Of a stretch of 22,500 nucleotides of DNA, positions 10,685 to 20,825 are shown in pieces; the stretch's first letter is position 1, and every line of letters starts with the position of its first letter. Source of the DNA: Bigelowiella natans CCMP2755 (taxonomy: Eukaryota; Cercozoa; Chlorarachniophyceae). The stretch is from the NCBI GenBank assembly GCA_000320545.1, contig ADNK01000252.1:1-22500 (forward strand). Direction: 5' to 3'. Under the pieces are notes generated by a model. The model saw only the letters and a program-made list of their open reading frames with translations. It ran no database searches and was not told the origin of the DNA. Both the position numbers and the translations under genes were made by a program.

Positions 10685-11157
10685 AGACGGAGGCACAATG
10701 ATCAATCAATCAAATTTGTTGATCATTGTAGTCATCCTCATGTAGCTGTCTAGCTCTAGAGCTAGCTAGCTGTGCAAACGAGCAGCGGCCACAGCGCTAA
10801 TCTAGGTGATTTTGAATCTGCTAGTCGATCTCACCCGCATGCTAGCATGAACAATGTGCTCTCTGCACATGTGTGCATGTGTGCTCGCTCGGGCTTGCAT
10901 CTTACATTGGGATTTAGCTCTCACTGAACTATGTGTGTCGCGTCTCCGCCGACTGCATCGCCTACTAGGTTGCACATTACAAATGCTAGTCACTACCTTG
11001 ATGCCGCTGATGCTGTGTGCGCTGCTCGACATGCACGAAACAGAGAAGATGCTTTCACAAACACGTGACAATGGAAACAAACAGACACAACATAAACGCT
11101 GTAGCCGCTGCATTGTGCATCCATTGAAAATATTTAATCAATTTATTACATCCGTCT
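10685..11157. mobile_element. MITE-like element with long subterminal inverted repeats
   Basis: The left arm (10685-10798) begins AGACGG and contains GCAGCGGCCACAGCGCT; the right arm (11157-11063, reverse complement) begins AGACGG and contains GCAGCGGCTACAGCG. Between them are about 260 bp without coding potential. Inverted arms, small size and a related copy at 4643 suggest a non-autonomous DNA transposon. I see no clear target-site duplication, and no transposase is in the window. The arms are diverged, so the copy is old. Confidence 0.5.
10697..10729. repeat. Perfect inverted repeat (hairpin) in element arm
   Basis: AATGATCAA is followed after a short A/T-rich loop by TTGATCATT, giving a 9-bp perfect stem inside the left arm of the element. 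Confidence 0.7.
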
Positions 11158-11420
11158 CATAAAAGTGCTAGTCACTACCTTGCCAATTAACTCATGTTCT
11201 CTCATTGGAAGTCCCCTGTCGTCGCAGGTTCCTATTATACACATATCAGAGCAACAGTGTACAAATAAAAACCAAGCACGATATATTCAACAAGCCACCG
11301 CGCTCAGCTTCATCAATCGATCATCCATACTACCACGGACCTTCCGAACTCAATGAACATCTTGGCAAGTACGACGCGGTGGTAACTCTGAACAAGGCGA
11401 TAAGTATGGACGACATGGTG

Positions 11421-12006
11421 TTACGCGTGCGTAGTATCAATTTTAACGCTGCATAGTAGCAGACTCTATACAGACGTAAGCACGCATATGCGACACGAGC
11501 GAGAGAGAGAGACCGAGAGGGGGGAGGGAACGGAAAGTTATTATTAGTATCATTAAAGAAACCAGGAGTATTTACTATATTAATGGTGTGGACATCGGGG
11601 TGAAGTTACGTACATCATGTATATCCTTCGCTTTCCACGTAAGGGCATGGTTGATCCTAGATGTTTAAGGAGGAGAACGAAGGGAAAAACATCATCATGT
11701 GAGTCAGAGCTATGAGACAACGACAAAGGCACTCATCATGCAGCCCACCGCAATGTTGATGCTGCTTTTACTGTTACTACGTACCATCCAGTTGCGTCTT
11801 GAAAGCGCTCATACAGGTTGATGTAGCTATCTATCGCTTCAACCTTTTGAGTAGTAGCAATCCATCCTCATCATCATTAACACCACCACCACCACTACCA
11901 CCATCACCGTACCAGACAGACGTATCGTGCAGCCACATGATCAAGTGCGTACGGGAAATAAGCAAGATACAAAGCCCGAGCACACACCACACATACAGAG
12001 AGAGAA

Positions 12007-12053
<47 letters not shown>

Positions 12054-12124
12054 CGCATACAAGGCAATCTCCAATCTATAGTGCAAGTGTTTGTCGCATG
12101 CATATTTTCAAATAGAAAAAGCAG

Positions 12125-12162
<38 letters not shown>

Positions 12163-12324
12163 TCACGTATAACATGCACATACGTACATATTTACAAATC
12201 TACAAATACATCATACTACCGACTGAAACTCCACAAACGCTTGGAAATAGCCGTCAAGAGCGCGTGCACACTGCTGCACGCACACCACCCCTCTCGTTTC
12301 CAGCAAAGGCTTATACTTCGGAAT
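11421..12324 (-). CDS. 3' exons of large unidentified - strand gene
   Basis: Likely exons: 12324-12220 (35 codons, including GVVCVQQCARALDGYFQAF), 11826-11785, 11656-11614 and 11465-11421. The last three join in phase across strong donors (TG|GTACGT, GAT|GTACGT) to read YINLYERFQDATGW, INHALTWKAKDIHD, then a short tail ending at TAA 11423-11421. The link between 12220 and 11826 is unresolved: it spans (CA)n and (CT)n tracts and a hydrophobic frame near 12000-11936 (such as YLAYFPYALDHVAARYVCL) that may be another exon. Helical, aromatic-rich composition suggests a folded alpha-helical C-terminal domain. I recognise no family. The opposite strand is also open here but has poorer splice signals. 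Confidence 0.5.
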
Positions 12325-12353
12325 CTAAGTACAGCATGGACGAGGAAGTACAC

Positions 12354-12421
<68 letters not shown>
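11999..12421. repeat. Cluster of dinucleotide microsatellites
   Basis: (GA)n at about 12005-12051, (CA)n at 12129-12160, (AT)n at 12358-12386 and (GT)n at 12388-12421. The last two are directly joined. Confidence 0.95.
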
Positions 12422-12425
<4 letters not shown>

Positions 12426-12470
12426 TGAAGCCACCTGGGTAGCAACAACAGCAGCAGCAGCAGCAGCAGC

Positions 12471-12579
12471 AGCTACAACGACAATACGAACAACGACGAC
12501 AACAGCAGCAGCAGCTACAACGACAATACGAACAACGACGACAGCAGCAGCTACAACGACAATACGAACAACGACGACA
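12471..12579. repeat. Three-copy minisatellite with CAG spacers
   Basis: A 31-bp unit starting AGCTACAACGACAATACG occurs at 12471-12501, 12513-12543 and 12549-12579, separated by CAG/CAA triplets of decreasing number. The - strand in the frame following the exon at 12687-12621 gives a Val/Ala-rich hydrophobic repeat; the + strand gives a Gln-rich one. It is either intronic or codes for a repeat insert in the large - strand protein. Confidence 0.85.
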
Positions 12580-12620
12580 ACAACCACTGGCATGCAGGGG
12601 GGGAGAGAAGCAAGTGTAAC

Positions 12621-13436
12621 CGAGTATAGGAAGAGGGAGAGCGTTCAAATAGATCATGCTAACAAGGCACAACGGCGATCGATCAAGCTGGGTGACAGAT
12701 GGAGAATGCGTGGGATGTTGTTTTAGGCCGGCGCTAGGAGGCAGTCGTTATTCTTACTGTTCTGCGTCGGTTGAAGTCACAGTGAAGAAGTAGCTGCCGA
12801 ATCATCTCACGCTCATCGTACGCATGCGCCTCGTGGGTGCTATGTCCAGTCCTCATGACGACCTTGAGATCATTTGGAGGTAAGAACCTCTCCCTCCCCC
12901 CCGTCCCCCCTCCTCCTCTTCCTCCTCCTCCTACCTTCTCTCTCCGCTTGACAAGGTTAAGAGAGTTGAGGAACAACGCTTCCTCCTTCCTTGCCGAGAT
13001 CATCATCGTATCTAAATATTGATTGCGTTTGGTTGATCGAGATGGAAGAACAATAGATAGGAGACGAGGAGGAGGAGGAGGAGGAGGAGGAGGAGGAGGA
13101 GGGCGGTGTTTAACTTTGGCCCATTAGATGGTATTCTCCCGCTCCTTCACCTTTGCTATACGACGCATGAGCTGTGCACGTTTCGTCATCCGCGATGATG
13201 CGGGATCGTGAAATTGATGGGAGGTTGCGATCGGGTGTATTATGATAATATATGTGCAGTATATACCGTATTGGTCGTCCTTTGCTCTGAGGAAGCATCT
13301 ACCATACAACCTCTCCCTCTCCCTAGCAAGCAAGCCGTAGATAGATGATAACAACAAGAAAAGGTCAGGCTGCATTCGTAAATCGTGATATTGGTGAGTG
13401 AGCATAAGTAGAGGAAGTGTTTATCTAAAGATATAC

Positions 13437-13476
<40 letters not shown>

Positions 13477-13723
13477 CAGAACAAACAGCGTTTCCCGGAA
13501 AAGATAGTTAATTTGATCAAATTAAACACATTGAGCCCCTTCCCCTTTCCACTAGCCCGCGCGTTATCGCGCGCTCGCTCTCGCGCTCCCCCCCCACCTC
13601 GTTGCTTCTGTTGTTGGCCGTAAATTCCTGCCTGTGTGCGCGCGCGCGCGCGCAACAACAACATCATCATCATCATCCTCATCCTCTACATCGAGCTACA
13701 ATAGCACAGAAAAGAGGATATGG

Positions 13724-13776
<53 letters not shown>

Positions 13777-13942
13777 GGGAAGAACATTAGATGGTGTAGG
13801 TCTACTAGACAACAACTCGTGAATGCGTCCTGTCCTTTGCAGCTAAACACGCCACAACCAACAAACAGTAGCATCCGCAGCAACAACTAAGGATGAAAAA
13901 ATGGAGATTCCGATATAACCTTTCCCCTTTCCCCCCCCCCCC

Positions 13943-14016
<74 letters not shown>

Positions 14017-14545
14017 TTGTTGATTGTCTCTCAATGAAGCCCAGGAAAGCAGGAAGATGGCGATGGACCCCCCCCCCCCTCCGGAAAGAAATACACCTTC
14101 TGGCGAAGCAGGCACCTGGAAGGAGGGATCTGCACGCGTGGGGAATAAGTGAAGAATGAATTAAGCTGATGAAGTCTATAGAAGGATAGAAGGAAAAGGA
14201 GGCATCATGGTATATTCCACACACCCAACCATCCACCCACCGCTTAGCCGTTGTTTAATTGGAATATTATTAGCCCTGCTAGGAGGGGGCTGTATTGCTA
14301 CTACTACGGGTGTGCATGAGATGGTGATGATGCTAATGATGATGAAGGTGATGGTGATGGTGATGATGATGATGATGATGAAGGTGATGGTGATGATGAT
14401 GATGATGATGATGATGAAGATGGTGATGGTGGTGGTGGTGGTGGTGGTGGTGAGGGGGAAGCTGACCACATGTCTTGTTTGTCCCTTTTCATTCTGAATG
14501 ACAGCATCGTACACATGCATTGCCCTGTCGCTCTGGCGGATCTTC
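12621..14545 (-). CDS. Seven phase-matched exons of large unidentified - strand gene
   Basis: Exons 14545-14467, 14129-14097, 13886-13851, 13369-13267, 13011-12935, 12862-12758 and 12687-12621 are joined by GT-AG introns with phases 0,0,0,1,0,0. This gives about 165 residues without a stop. Short excerpts: DRAMHVYDAVIQNEKGQ, SRCLLRQK, LLLRMLLFVGCG, LLSSIYGLLARERERLYG, EEALFLNSLNLVKRREK, DEREMIRQLLLHCDFNRR. The composition is that of a helical repeat or coiled protein, with Leu-rich amphipathic stretches. Introns hold (AT)n, (AG)n, C-runs and (GGA)n. Donor ACA|GTAAGA at 12758 and acceptor TTTTTTCATCCTTAG before 13886 are particularly good. I do not recognise the family; the protein continues into the segment ending at 11421. 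The overlapping + strand frames are judged antisense shadows. Confidence 0.55.
13070..14016. repeat. Microsatellite cluster in introns of - strand gene
   Basis: (GGA)n at 13070-13101, (AT)n at 13440-13473, (AT)n at 13730-13772, C14 at about 13931-13944 joined to (AT)n 13945-13980 and (AG)n 13981-14014. A further GAT/GGT compound array occupies about 14320-14452. Confidence 0.95.
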
Positions 14546-15739
14546 CTGCAAGATGTGCGAAGAAGATGCAAGCAGCAACATTAGGAAACGAATCAAGTCA
14601 CTTGGATTAATGGTGATGATGATGATGATGACGATGGCATCATTGCATTTCCAGAGGAAGAAGCAGCGGCATATGATTCGGCCCTCGACGAAAAAACTAT
14701 CAATACACGCTTAATGATGCTGTTTGATGATTTGGAGGTGTTGTAAACACGATGCAGCAAAAACCTACTGCGGAAGTATCTTAATCATGTACTCGTTCTC
14801 TCATCCTCCCTCTCTTCTTGATCAGCATCATCATTATCATCATCATCATTTCTGCCTCTCCTCCTTCTCTTCTTCTTCTTCTTCATCATCATCATCATCA
14901 TCATCATTTCTCCCACCACACCAAACATACCGCATGATTCCTCGTCTTATCATGTCAGATACATGCTTCCACTCATCATCCTGAGCGGACGGAATAGCAG
15001 CAGCAGCAGCAGCAGGGTAGTGATGGTGATGATCGATGCCGAGCCAAGGAACATGAATGCAAACCGAACTACTACAACGCTACTCGATTATCGTATCGTA
15101 TTGACGGCCGTGGTGTTGTTGGTGTGAGGCTAGCAATATCAATAGCGTTTTTTCCTCGTGCATGTTCTTCAGAGAACATATTCTCCACGGAAATAGAACC
15201 TCTCTCCAGCCGGCTTTGCATGCATAGTATCCTCTTCATATTTAACAATAACATCGACAGCATCGCATGTTGCTCGCTGCTACCGGAAAGGCGTTCTTCA
15301 GCAGAGTCATAAATGTAATCTCCGGCTCTACTTTCACCTCCTCCTCCTCCTCTTCCACCTCCTCCTCCTCCTCTCTCATTTCCTGGAAGAGGGTTGTTGT
15401 CTATCAATAAAAGCGAAGGCACAAGAGACACATCCTCATCATACAAGAGTGTTTTCTCCGACCTTGGCGGAATACGTCCTCAGGGCTACTTTATGCTGCT
15501 CGAGGTAAGTCCTTGCTCGATGCAGACGATGGAACAACTTCTTTACGTCTACCTGCTCATCCATTAACACTCATTATCACGCCATGTTTGCCAGCATCAA
15601 GGCAGCAGCAGGGAATGAATGACGACAGCACAAGACGCACAGCTTCCTTTACCTCCTCAAGGACTCTCACACTTCAGGAGAGCATGGAGCAGGATTTATC
15701 GATAAGAGGAGATGACCCTCAATATAGCAGGGCATTGTG

Positions 15740-15786
<47 letters not shown>

Positions 15787-15803
15787 AACACACATACAAA
15801 CAC
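14546..15803 (-). other. Coding-like but unresolved part of - strand gene
   Basis: The - strand is open from 15446 to 15072 with a protein-like sequence that includes a Gly run from (GGA)n and YIYDSAEERLSGSSEQHAML. A shorter open piece near 14680-14590 contains AESYAAASSSGNAMMP followed by a Ser run. I cannot join these to their neighbours with matching phases. The + strand is also open at 15380-15506 before a strong GAG|GTAAGT, and at 15600-15740, so strand is less certain here. Repeats: (CAT)n at about 14885-14908 and (TCC)n at 15337-15372. Confidence 0.35.
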
Positions 15804-15918
15804 AATTCTACTCCGTACGTCATAATTGGGCGACTTGTAGCATTCGTCGAGTCGGCAGACTGAGAGGAGGTGTTTGAACGCTGTGATGATGCCTTTCCTC
15901 ACGGATTGAGGCACTCTC
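15804..15918 (-). CDS. Exon of large unidentified - strand gene
   Basis: Acceptor TTGTTATTAGCAG precedes 15918 and an ATT|GTGTTT donor follows 15804. The 38 whole codons include RKGIITAFKHLLSVCRLDE and YKSPNYDVRSRI: well-mixed, helix-like composition with no repeats. It starts in phase 2 and ends in phase 0. A (CA)n tract at 15743-15783 follows in the downstream intron. Family not recognised. Confidence 0.5.
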
Positions 15919-16241
15919 CTGCTAATAACAACAACATTCAACCAACCAACCAACCAACCAATCAATCAATGAATGAATGAATAGCCTCATCACAGCACAG
16001 GGCAGAGGTAACCAGGGGGGAAAAATCGAGAAGAGGAAATCGCTAACAACCTGTCGTCGTTAGGCCCTGAAACGTCTCTCATCCTCCCCCCCCCCCTCCT
16101 CCTCTCGGGAACAACTCTGGCAATTATCCTCATAACTTCGTTCTTGTATGATCCAAACCGAAGCATTTGACTGATACGGAAGGAGTAGTAGGGGTGGTAA
16201 TATCAATCAAGGCAGTGGGGGGGGGGGGGACCAATACTATA

Positions 16242-16277
<36 letters not shown>

Positions 16278-16873
16278 AACATTTATCTATATATTGCTAG
16301 TACCTAATTTCTCCCGATATGAGACTGTCGTCCCAACCACCTAGAAGAGAACAATACGAAGAAGAAGAAGAAGAAGAAGAAGAAGAAGAAGCATGTACGA
16401 TATATCACTTGAGGAAATTTCTTCACACAACGCAACTCAAAAACCAGCTTCCTGCCCTTCAATCCGTAGTGCTAATGTATTAACATTATCCTTTTCTTGT
16501 TTTTTGGAGAGGAGGAAAGATACCGCTTCTTTGCCTTAATTCTCTCCCCCCCCCCCCTCTCTCTTTGTTGTATGTGTCATATTGACATCATGATTACATT
16601 GTAGTTTTTCTAATAAGAAACGACTACTACTACTACTACAGCAGCTCCTACGACTACTACTACGGCTACTTCTTTGTCGTCTTTTTACCAAGGAACTCAT
16701 AAATCTCTCCCATTGCAGCAACCCACCCCATCCTGCTATATTCTAGAAGTTCTCTGGAAGAAGAAGAAGAAGAAGAAGAAGAAGAAGAAGAAGAAGAGGA
16801 TGAGCGATAAGTGCATTATTATGTTTTCATTTTGGAAGTAACAGGCAAAGACAACCCCGGGTTTTTTCCTCCC

Positions 16874-16918
<45 letters not shown>

Positions 16919-17249
16919 TTTTTCTTCTCATCAACCGAGCAATGTCCTTCCGAACAGCCATTCCTAGGTCCTTCGCAAGTATCTCTCGATCGTCATCGAC
17001 TGAGAGGAGGCCATGGTCGGAGCACCTTCTGTCTCCCATCATCATCATCATCTTCTTCTTCTGGTTCTCCGCCTCCTCATCATCATTGCTACCGCTATTG
17101 TCTTTGTGATCTTGCTGTTGTTGTTGTTGTTGTTGTTGGAGTTGCCGCCGTTGGTCGAGAATGCCCGCGTTCCAAGCGTGAAGCATGTCGTCGCTGAAAG
17201 GAGGATGGATGGCGGGGTATAGGGAGGGGGGGGAGGGAGTGTTGTTTAC
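15919..17249 (-). other. Unresolved, microsatellite-rich stretch of - strand gene
   Basis: A likely coding piece starts at 17193 after a good acceptor (CATCCTCCTTTCAG). It is open to about 16930, with a Gln run from (CAA)n near 17115-17138 and DDDREILAKDLGMAVRKD. Its phase does not match the exon ending at 17250, so a small exon or a different splice is missing. A short piece near 16730-16690 (GWVAAMGEIYEFLG) also looks coding. The rest is repeats: C-runs, (AT)n 16242-16275, (GAA)n 16360-16391, (AAG)n 16757-16797, (CT)n 16884-16914. A tetranucleotide series at 15938-15983 drifts from CCAA through TCAA to TGAA. Confidence 0.35.
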
Positions 17250-17749
17250 TTGATTATAATATTGGAAGTAGTTGCAGGCACCGTCGGCGCTGGTGATGTT
17301 GATGGTGAGGGTGATGATGCTACTGTGCCAGTGATATACACACTCCGCTACTACCTTACGAATGCCCTGTCTGAGGAGGAGGAGGAGGAGGAGGAGGAGG
17401 AGGAGGAGGGGAAGAAAAAAGAGGAGGAGGAAGAGAGGCTCATCCTCATCTTGTTGGCAGTTGATGTCGCTGTCGTCGTCATAGTCGCCGCCGCTTGTTT
17501 CTTCTCCTTGCTCAAGAAATGGCGCTGAAACCATCGTAGGCCGACATCGGGCTCGACGATGATCAGGACGGCGTTCACGGAGGGAATCTAAAGCATTGGA
17601 AGAATAAGATAGTCTACTGCTGAGGTCATCGATGAAGATTCATTGTTGGTGCTGTGCGGTATGGAGGAGGAAGGAACCCCCTCATGGTGGTAGTTTGGTA
17701 TGAAAGAGAACGTGTCAAGATGACGACGACAATACTGATGAAGAGGATC

Positions 17750-17781
<32 letters not shown>

Positions 17782-18625
17782 CATGTGCGGATGTAGATAA
17801 TACTACCACTATAGTAGTAGTAGTAGTAGTAGTAGTAGTGCCCCTATGTGCAAAATAGCACTATTACTATTACTACTGCTACTACTGCTACAACAACAAC
17901 AACAACAACTACTACTACTACTATTTTGACTATTACTACCCTAACACGTATTCGTATTAGCAGTATTACGAGATAGTCATTAAGCGTTGCATCTTCATTG
18001 TGTAGCACCATCAGCTGCATCGTCTCAAGCGCTGCTTGCTGATAGGCAGCAGCAGTAGTTGTAGTAGTAGTAGTAGTAGTAGTAGTAGTATTGGCCTTGC
18101 CGTGCTCAATGCCGACGAACATATCACCAACGAAGAGTATTTCATCTCCTCTCTGCTTCTCCTCTCCCTCCTCAAAGCTCCTTCGTCGATTCCTGCTGTC
18201 GCCCACTCCTCCATGCCCCCCCCCAGCTCGTATTGGAAGGCCAATTGCTAGTTTCCAATGAGACGAGGGGAGATCGCCCGGCGGCTGCAAGGAGGCGGGA
18301 GAAAGCAGCTCGTCAGCATCTTCATCATCATCGTCGTCGCCATTGTGAGCTCTTGCGGCAGCATTATCAGAGCGGCGTGCTACTTGTCCTTTTAGCTGAC
18401 CCCACTCCGCCGCCTCCTCCTCCTCCTCCTCCTCCCCCTCCTCCTTCGCATCTCCCTTGTTCTTCTCGTCCTTCCATTCATGGGTAGCAACTGCTCTTCT
18501 CTTCTCCCATCTTCCCATGCTCTCCAGTGCCGCAACCACCGCCTAAGTCGATGGTGTATAAACATGCAATAGTGTTTGAGGGAAAGGGAACGGAGAAGGA
18601 GGGATATCGTGGAATGCTGTACGGC

Positions 18626-18668
<43 letters not shown>

Positions 18669-19008
18669 CGTGTGCGTGTATGTGGGTGATATTATTTGGA
18701 TTTGCTGTGGTAAACGGTCAGCTGCTATGCTAGATCTTATACCTTTCGCACATCTTTGACCCTCGAGTACGGCCTTATTCCCTGAAGATTGCAGCATCAG
18801 CATTAGCTGGATCCAGCGATTAAAACATATATAGACGATGACGACGATGACGACACGTGAATAGGAAGCCATCAGTGTGGCCCTTCTCTTGGTTGGGCAC
18901 CCCCTCCCTCCTCCTTTCTTCCTCTTCTTCTTACCTTGAGCTTAACCGGATATGACCAGTGTGGGTGCCAGACGTGCAATCCAGCTACACGATGACAACG
19001 TCTCCATG
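17250..19008 (-). CDS. Seven phase-matched exons of large unidentified - strand gene
   Basis: Exons 19008-18935, 18542-18384, 18247-18128, 18038-17970, 17734-17618, 17587-17355 and 17289-17250 connect with phases 0,0,0,0,0,2 and no stop, about 270 residues. Excerpts: AGLHVWHPHWSYPVKLK; an acidic run EEGEEEEEEEAAEWGQLKG; FQYELGGGMEEWATAGIDEG; QAALETMQLMVLHNEDATL; DTFSFIPNYHHEG; AVLIIVEPDVGLRWFQRHFL; a Ser run from (TCC)n; ADGACNYFQYYNQ. Acceptors at 18038 and 17587 are preceded by pyrimidine-rich repeats, and the donor at 18935 is AAG|GTAAGA. A longer continuous frame covers 18542-17970; the spliced version is preferred because all its junctions keep phase and the joined text is less repetitive. 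Family not recognised. Confidence 0.5.
17745..18090. repeat. Trinucleotide microsatellites between exons
   Basis: (GAT)n at about 17750-17780, (AGT)n at 17813-17838, ACT/ACA arrays at 17865-17925 and (GTA)n at 18060-18090. The (GTA)n array, read as (TAC)n on the - strand, lies just upstream of the acceptor at 18038/18039. Confidence 0.95.
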
Positions 19009-19245
19009 CTGCTGAGAAGGAAGAAGGAGAAGGAGGAGGAGGAAGAGGAGGAGGATGAAGATCCAACCTCAGAGCAGTACCACCCTGTGTATTAACAATA
19101 CTACCATCAAATGCAGCAGCAGCGGTGTGACGTCGGGGAACATCATAAGCGCTCTCACAAGCAAGATGCTGGTCAAGAATCCAGCCCTGAGTGTTATTGT
19201 TACGAAGGTAAGAGCATACCGTCTTGACTGCGTGTGCGTGTGCTT

Positions 19246-19281
<36 letters not shown>

Positions 19282-19333
19282 AAGTGTGTACAATGTATGT
19301 TCAGCTGCTGTCAATTACGCGTCATCATCAATG

Positions 19334-19364
<31 letters not shown>

Positions 19365-19527
19365 CATCATCATCTATATCTATTACGACGTTGCTACTTC
19401 TACAACAACAACTACACTACGACTACATTCTTTTTGGTTCGGAGTAGACTTAGCCTATGCGAGAACTCTGTTGGGTGATGATGATGATGATGATGATGAT
19501 GATGGGCCGTGGGAGTCCTTCCCTTAC
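18543..19527 (-). other. Gap between exon chains of - strand gene
   Basis: Contains the exon 19008-18935 (listed with the chain below it) and a coding-like - strand stretch at about 19217-19072 (QGWILDQHLACESAYDVPRR) that I cannot splice in phase. The + strand of the latter is also open and ends in a good AAG|GTAAGA donor at 19207, so strand is uncertain there. Repeats: (AT)n with GT at 18628-18675, (AGT)n 19246-19280, (CAT)n 19321-19372, (GAT)n 19479-19504. Confidence 0.35.
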
Positions 19528-19746
19528 CCCCCCCCCCACCACTCCCTCTCTTCTCCTGCTCTTCCTCCTCCTCCTGCACGACGACCCCAGTCGTGGTAAA
19601 GTCGTCCAGAGCGCCTATATTTATCCACATCGAGGAGGATGAGGAGGAGGAGGAGGAGGAGGAGGAGGAAGTCATTCATCTTGCTCATCATCGTCACAGC
19701 ATCATCATACCAAGTGGGTAGCGTGGTAATATCTTTATCATCATCG

Positions 19747-19777
<31 letters not shown>

Positions 19778-19948
19778 TCTCGAGGAGCAGGTGCGGTCTT
19801 TGCCCACCTGTGACGACGAGTACGGCGTCTGACCTCACCACCTTCACCGAGCCATTAGCGTAGAGACTACGAAAGCTTTGGTTGGGCTGCTGTGTTGTGC
19901 TGCTGCCGCTGCTGCTGCTGCCTTGGACATTATCCCTAATTATTGATG

Positions 19949-19979
<31 letters not shown>

Positions 19980-20018
19980 GAGTAGTAGTACGTCATCTCA
20001 CAGCTACTAATGCTACGT

Positions 20019-20054
<36 letters not shown>

Positions 20055-20497
20055 GACTGATGCAACTCCTCTGCAATTGGACCTATAGAACAGCACTTCC
20101 GGATGTGTGATCTCCCATATCTCACCAGCCCCAGGATGATGATGATGCTGGGCAGCTGTTTCAGTGCATAGTAGACAGAGGGAGGGAGAGAGAGAATGAT
20201 GTTTGAACAACGATGTTCTCTAACTACCCTACGACACACACCGCGGATATACAGAAATTATGGGTTATCCCTCGATGCGAACATGTATTCATGGGCGTCA
20301 TCGCTTGCTTTATTCCGACTTCTAATATTGCCTTTATGATACGACTACCACCACCACCACCACCACCACCACTACTACTACTGCTACTACCATCGCTGCT
20401 TCGATTCTTCTTCTTCCAGCTCGCACACTACGGAATAGTACCAGAAGGCCCATTTTCAGCATTATTGTTATCATTATATGCATGCATGCATGCATGT

Positions 20498-20561
<64 letters not shown>

Positions 20562-20825
20562 ATCATCGAGACCACCATATTCGCCAACAACTAAGCGAAG
20601 AGTGACTGACCATTAGTCTCCTCTTTTCGCCGCCCTTCGCATCCCTTTGAATCACGAGATGTTGCGGTTTAAGCAGCCATCCAGTCCTCAAGCTGGCCAA
20701 AGCACAGAGGGGGGGGAAAGAGCACACGATGATTTGAGTATGCGGTCAACCAACACGAGCACGCACGGCATTCGCACCTATACCCCACATCAATATGGTT
20801 TCTTTCTGTTGGATGAGGCAAAGCG
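19528..20825 (-). CDS. Five phase-matched exons of large unidentified - strand gene
   Basis: Exons 20825-20778, 20155-20126, 20082-19992, 19935-19711 and 19614-19528 join with phases 1,1,2,2. Excerpts: LCLIQQKETILMW; PIAEELHQS followed by eleven His from (CAT)n; NQSFRSLYANGSVKVVRSD; AVLVVTGGQRPHLLLEN followed by an Asp run from (GAT)n; KDITTLPTW; SGRLYHDWGRRAGGGG. The best splice evidence is the long CT-rich tract before 20155, the CTG|GTGAGA donor at 20126, and the (CTC)n tract before 19614. Removing the intron 19710-19615 turns a false Leu run into a Trp-Arg junction. The VVRSDAVLVVTGG segment is beta-rich, but I cannot assign a fold. Confidence 0.55.
20477..20559. repeat. Compound microsatellite ATGC/GT/GA
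   Basis: (ATGC)n at 20477-20496 passes directly into (GT)n 20497-20522 and (GA)n 20523-20559. It lies within the long interval between the exons ending at 20778 and starting at 20155. (CAC)n at 20345-20372 is in the same interval. Confidence 0.95.

Larger units (their letters stand above)
10099..11420. other. Convergent intergenic spacer with repeat element
   Basis: Lies between the stop of the zinc-cluster gene and the apparent 3' end of the large - strand gene. It contains the inverted-ended element at 10685-11157, ATGCATGC-rich palindromic sequence at about 10600-10640, and an 18-bp direct repeat (GCTAGTCACTACCTTG core) at about 10985 and 11168. The + strand frame open to 11456 overlaps the end of the - strand gene and is judged a shadow. 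Confidence 0.5.

Noticed and set aside
11205-11456. 83-codon + strand ORF with protein-like text and a stop
   Set aside because: It overlaps the terminal - strand exon region, and no + strand exon joins it in phase. The - strand chain 11826-11421 has stronger splice sites.
12456-12590. CAG/CAA array as a CRISPR array
   Set aside because: The units are a triplet-based minisatellite with near-identical spacers, in an intron-containing eukaryotic context.
12388-12726. 112-codon + strand ORF with Thr/Ala repeats and a basic tail
   Set aside because: The repeat part is the minisatellite. The tail is antisense to the exon 12687-12621, which fits a seven-exon phase-matched chain.
15421-15448. 28-nt intron candidate on the - strand, joining two coding-like frames
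   Set aside because: Much shorter than the well-supported introns here (61 nt and up). Similar 27-31 nt candidates near 6934-6961 and 12325-12355 were set aside for the same reason.
17970-18542. Continuous 191-codon - strand frame as one exon
   Set aside because: It needs a Thr run from (TAC)n to be coding. Three shorter exons in the same interval have good splice sites, keep phase and give less repetitive protein.
18872-19066. Pro-rich - strand ORF
   Set aside because: Its Pro run is a pyrimidine-rich tract upstream of the acceptor at 19008/19009; only 19008-18935 looks coding.
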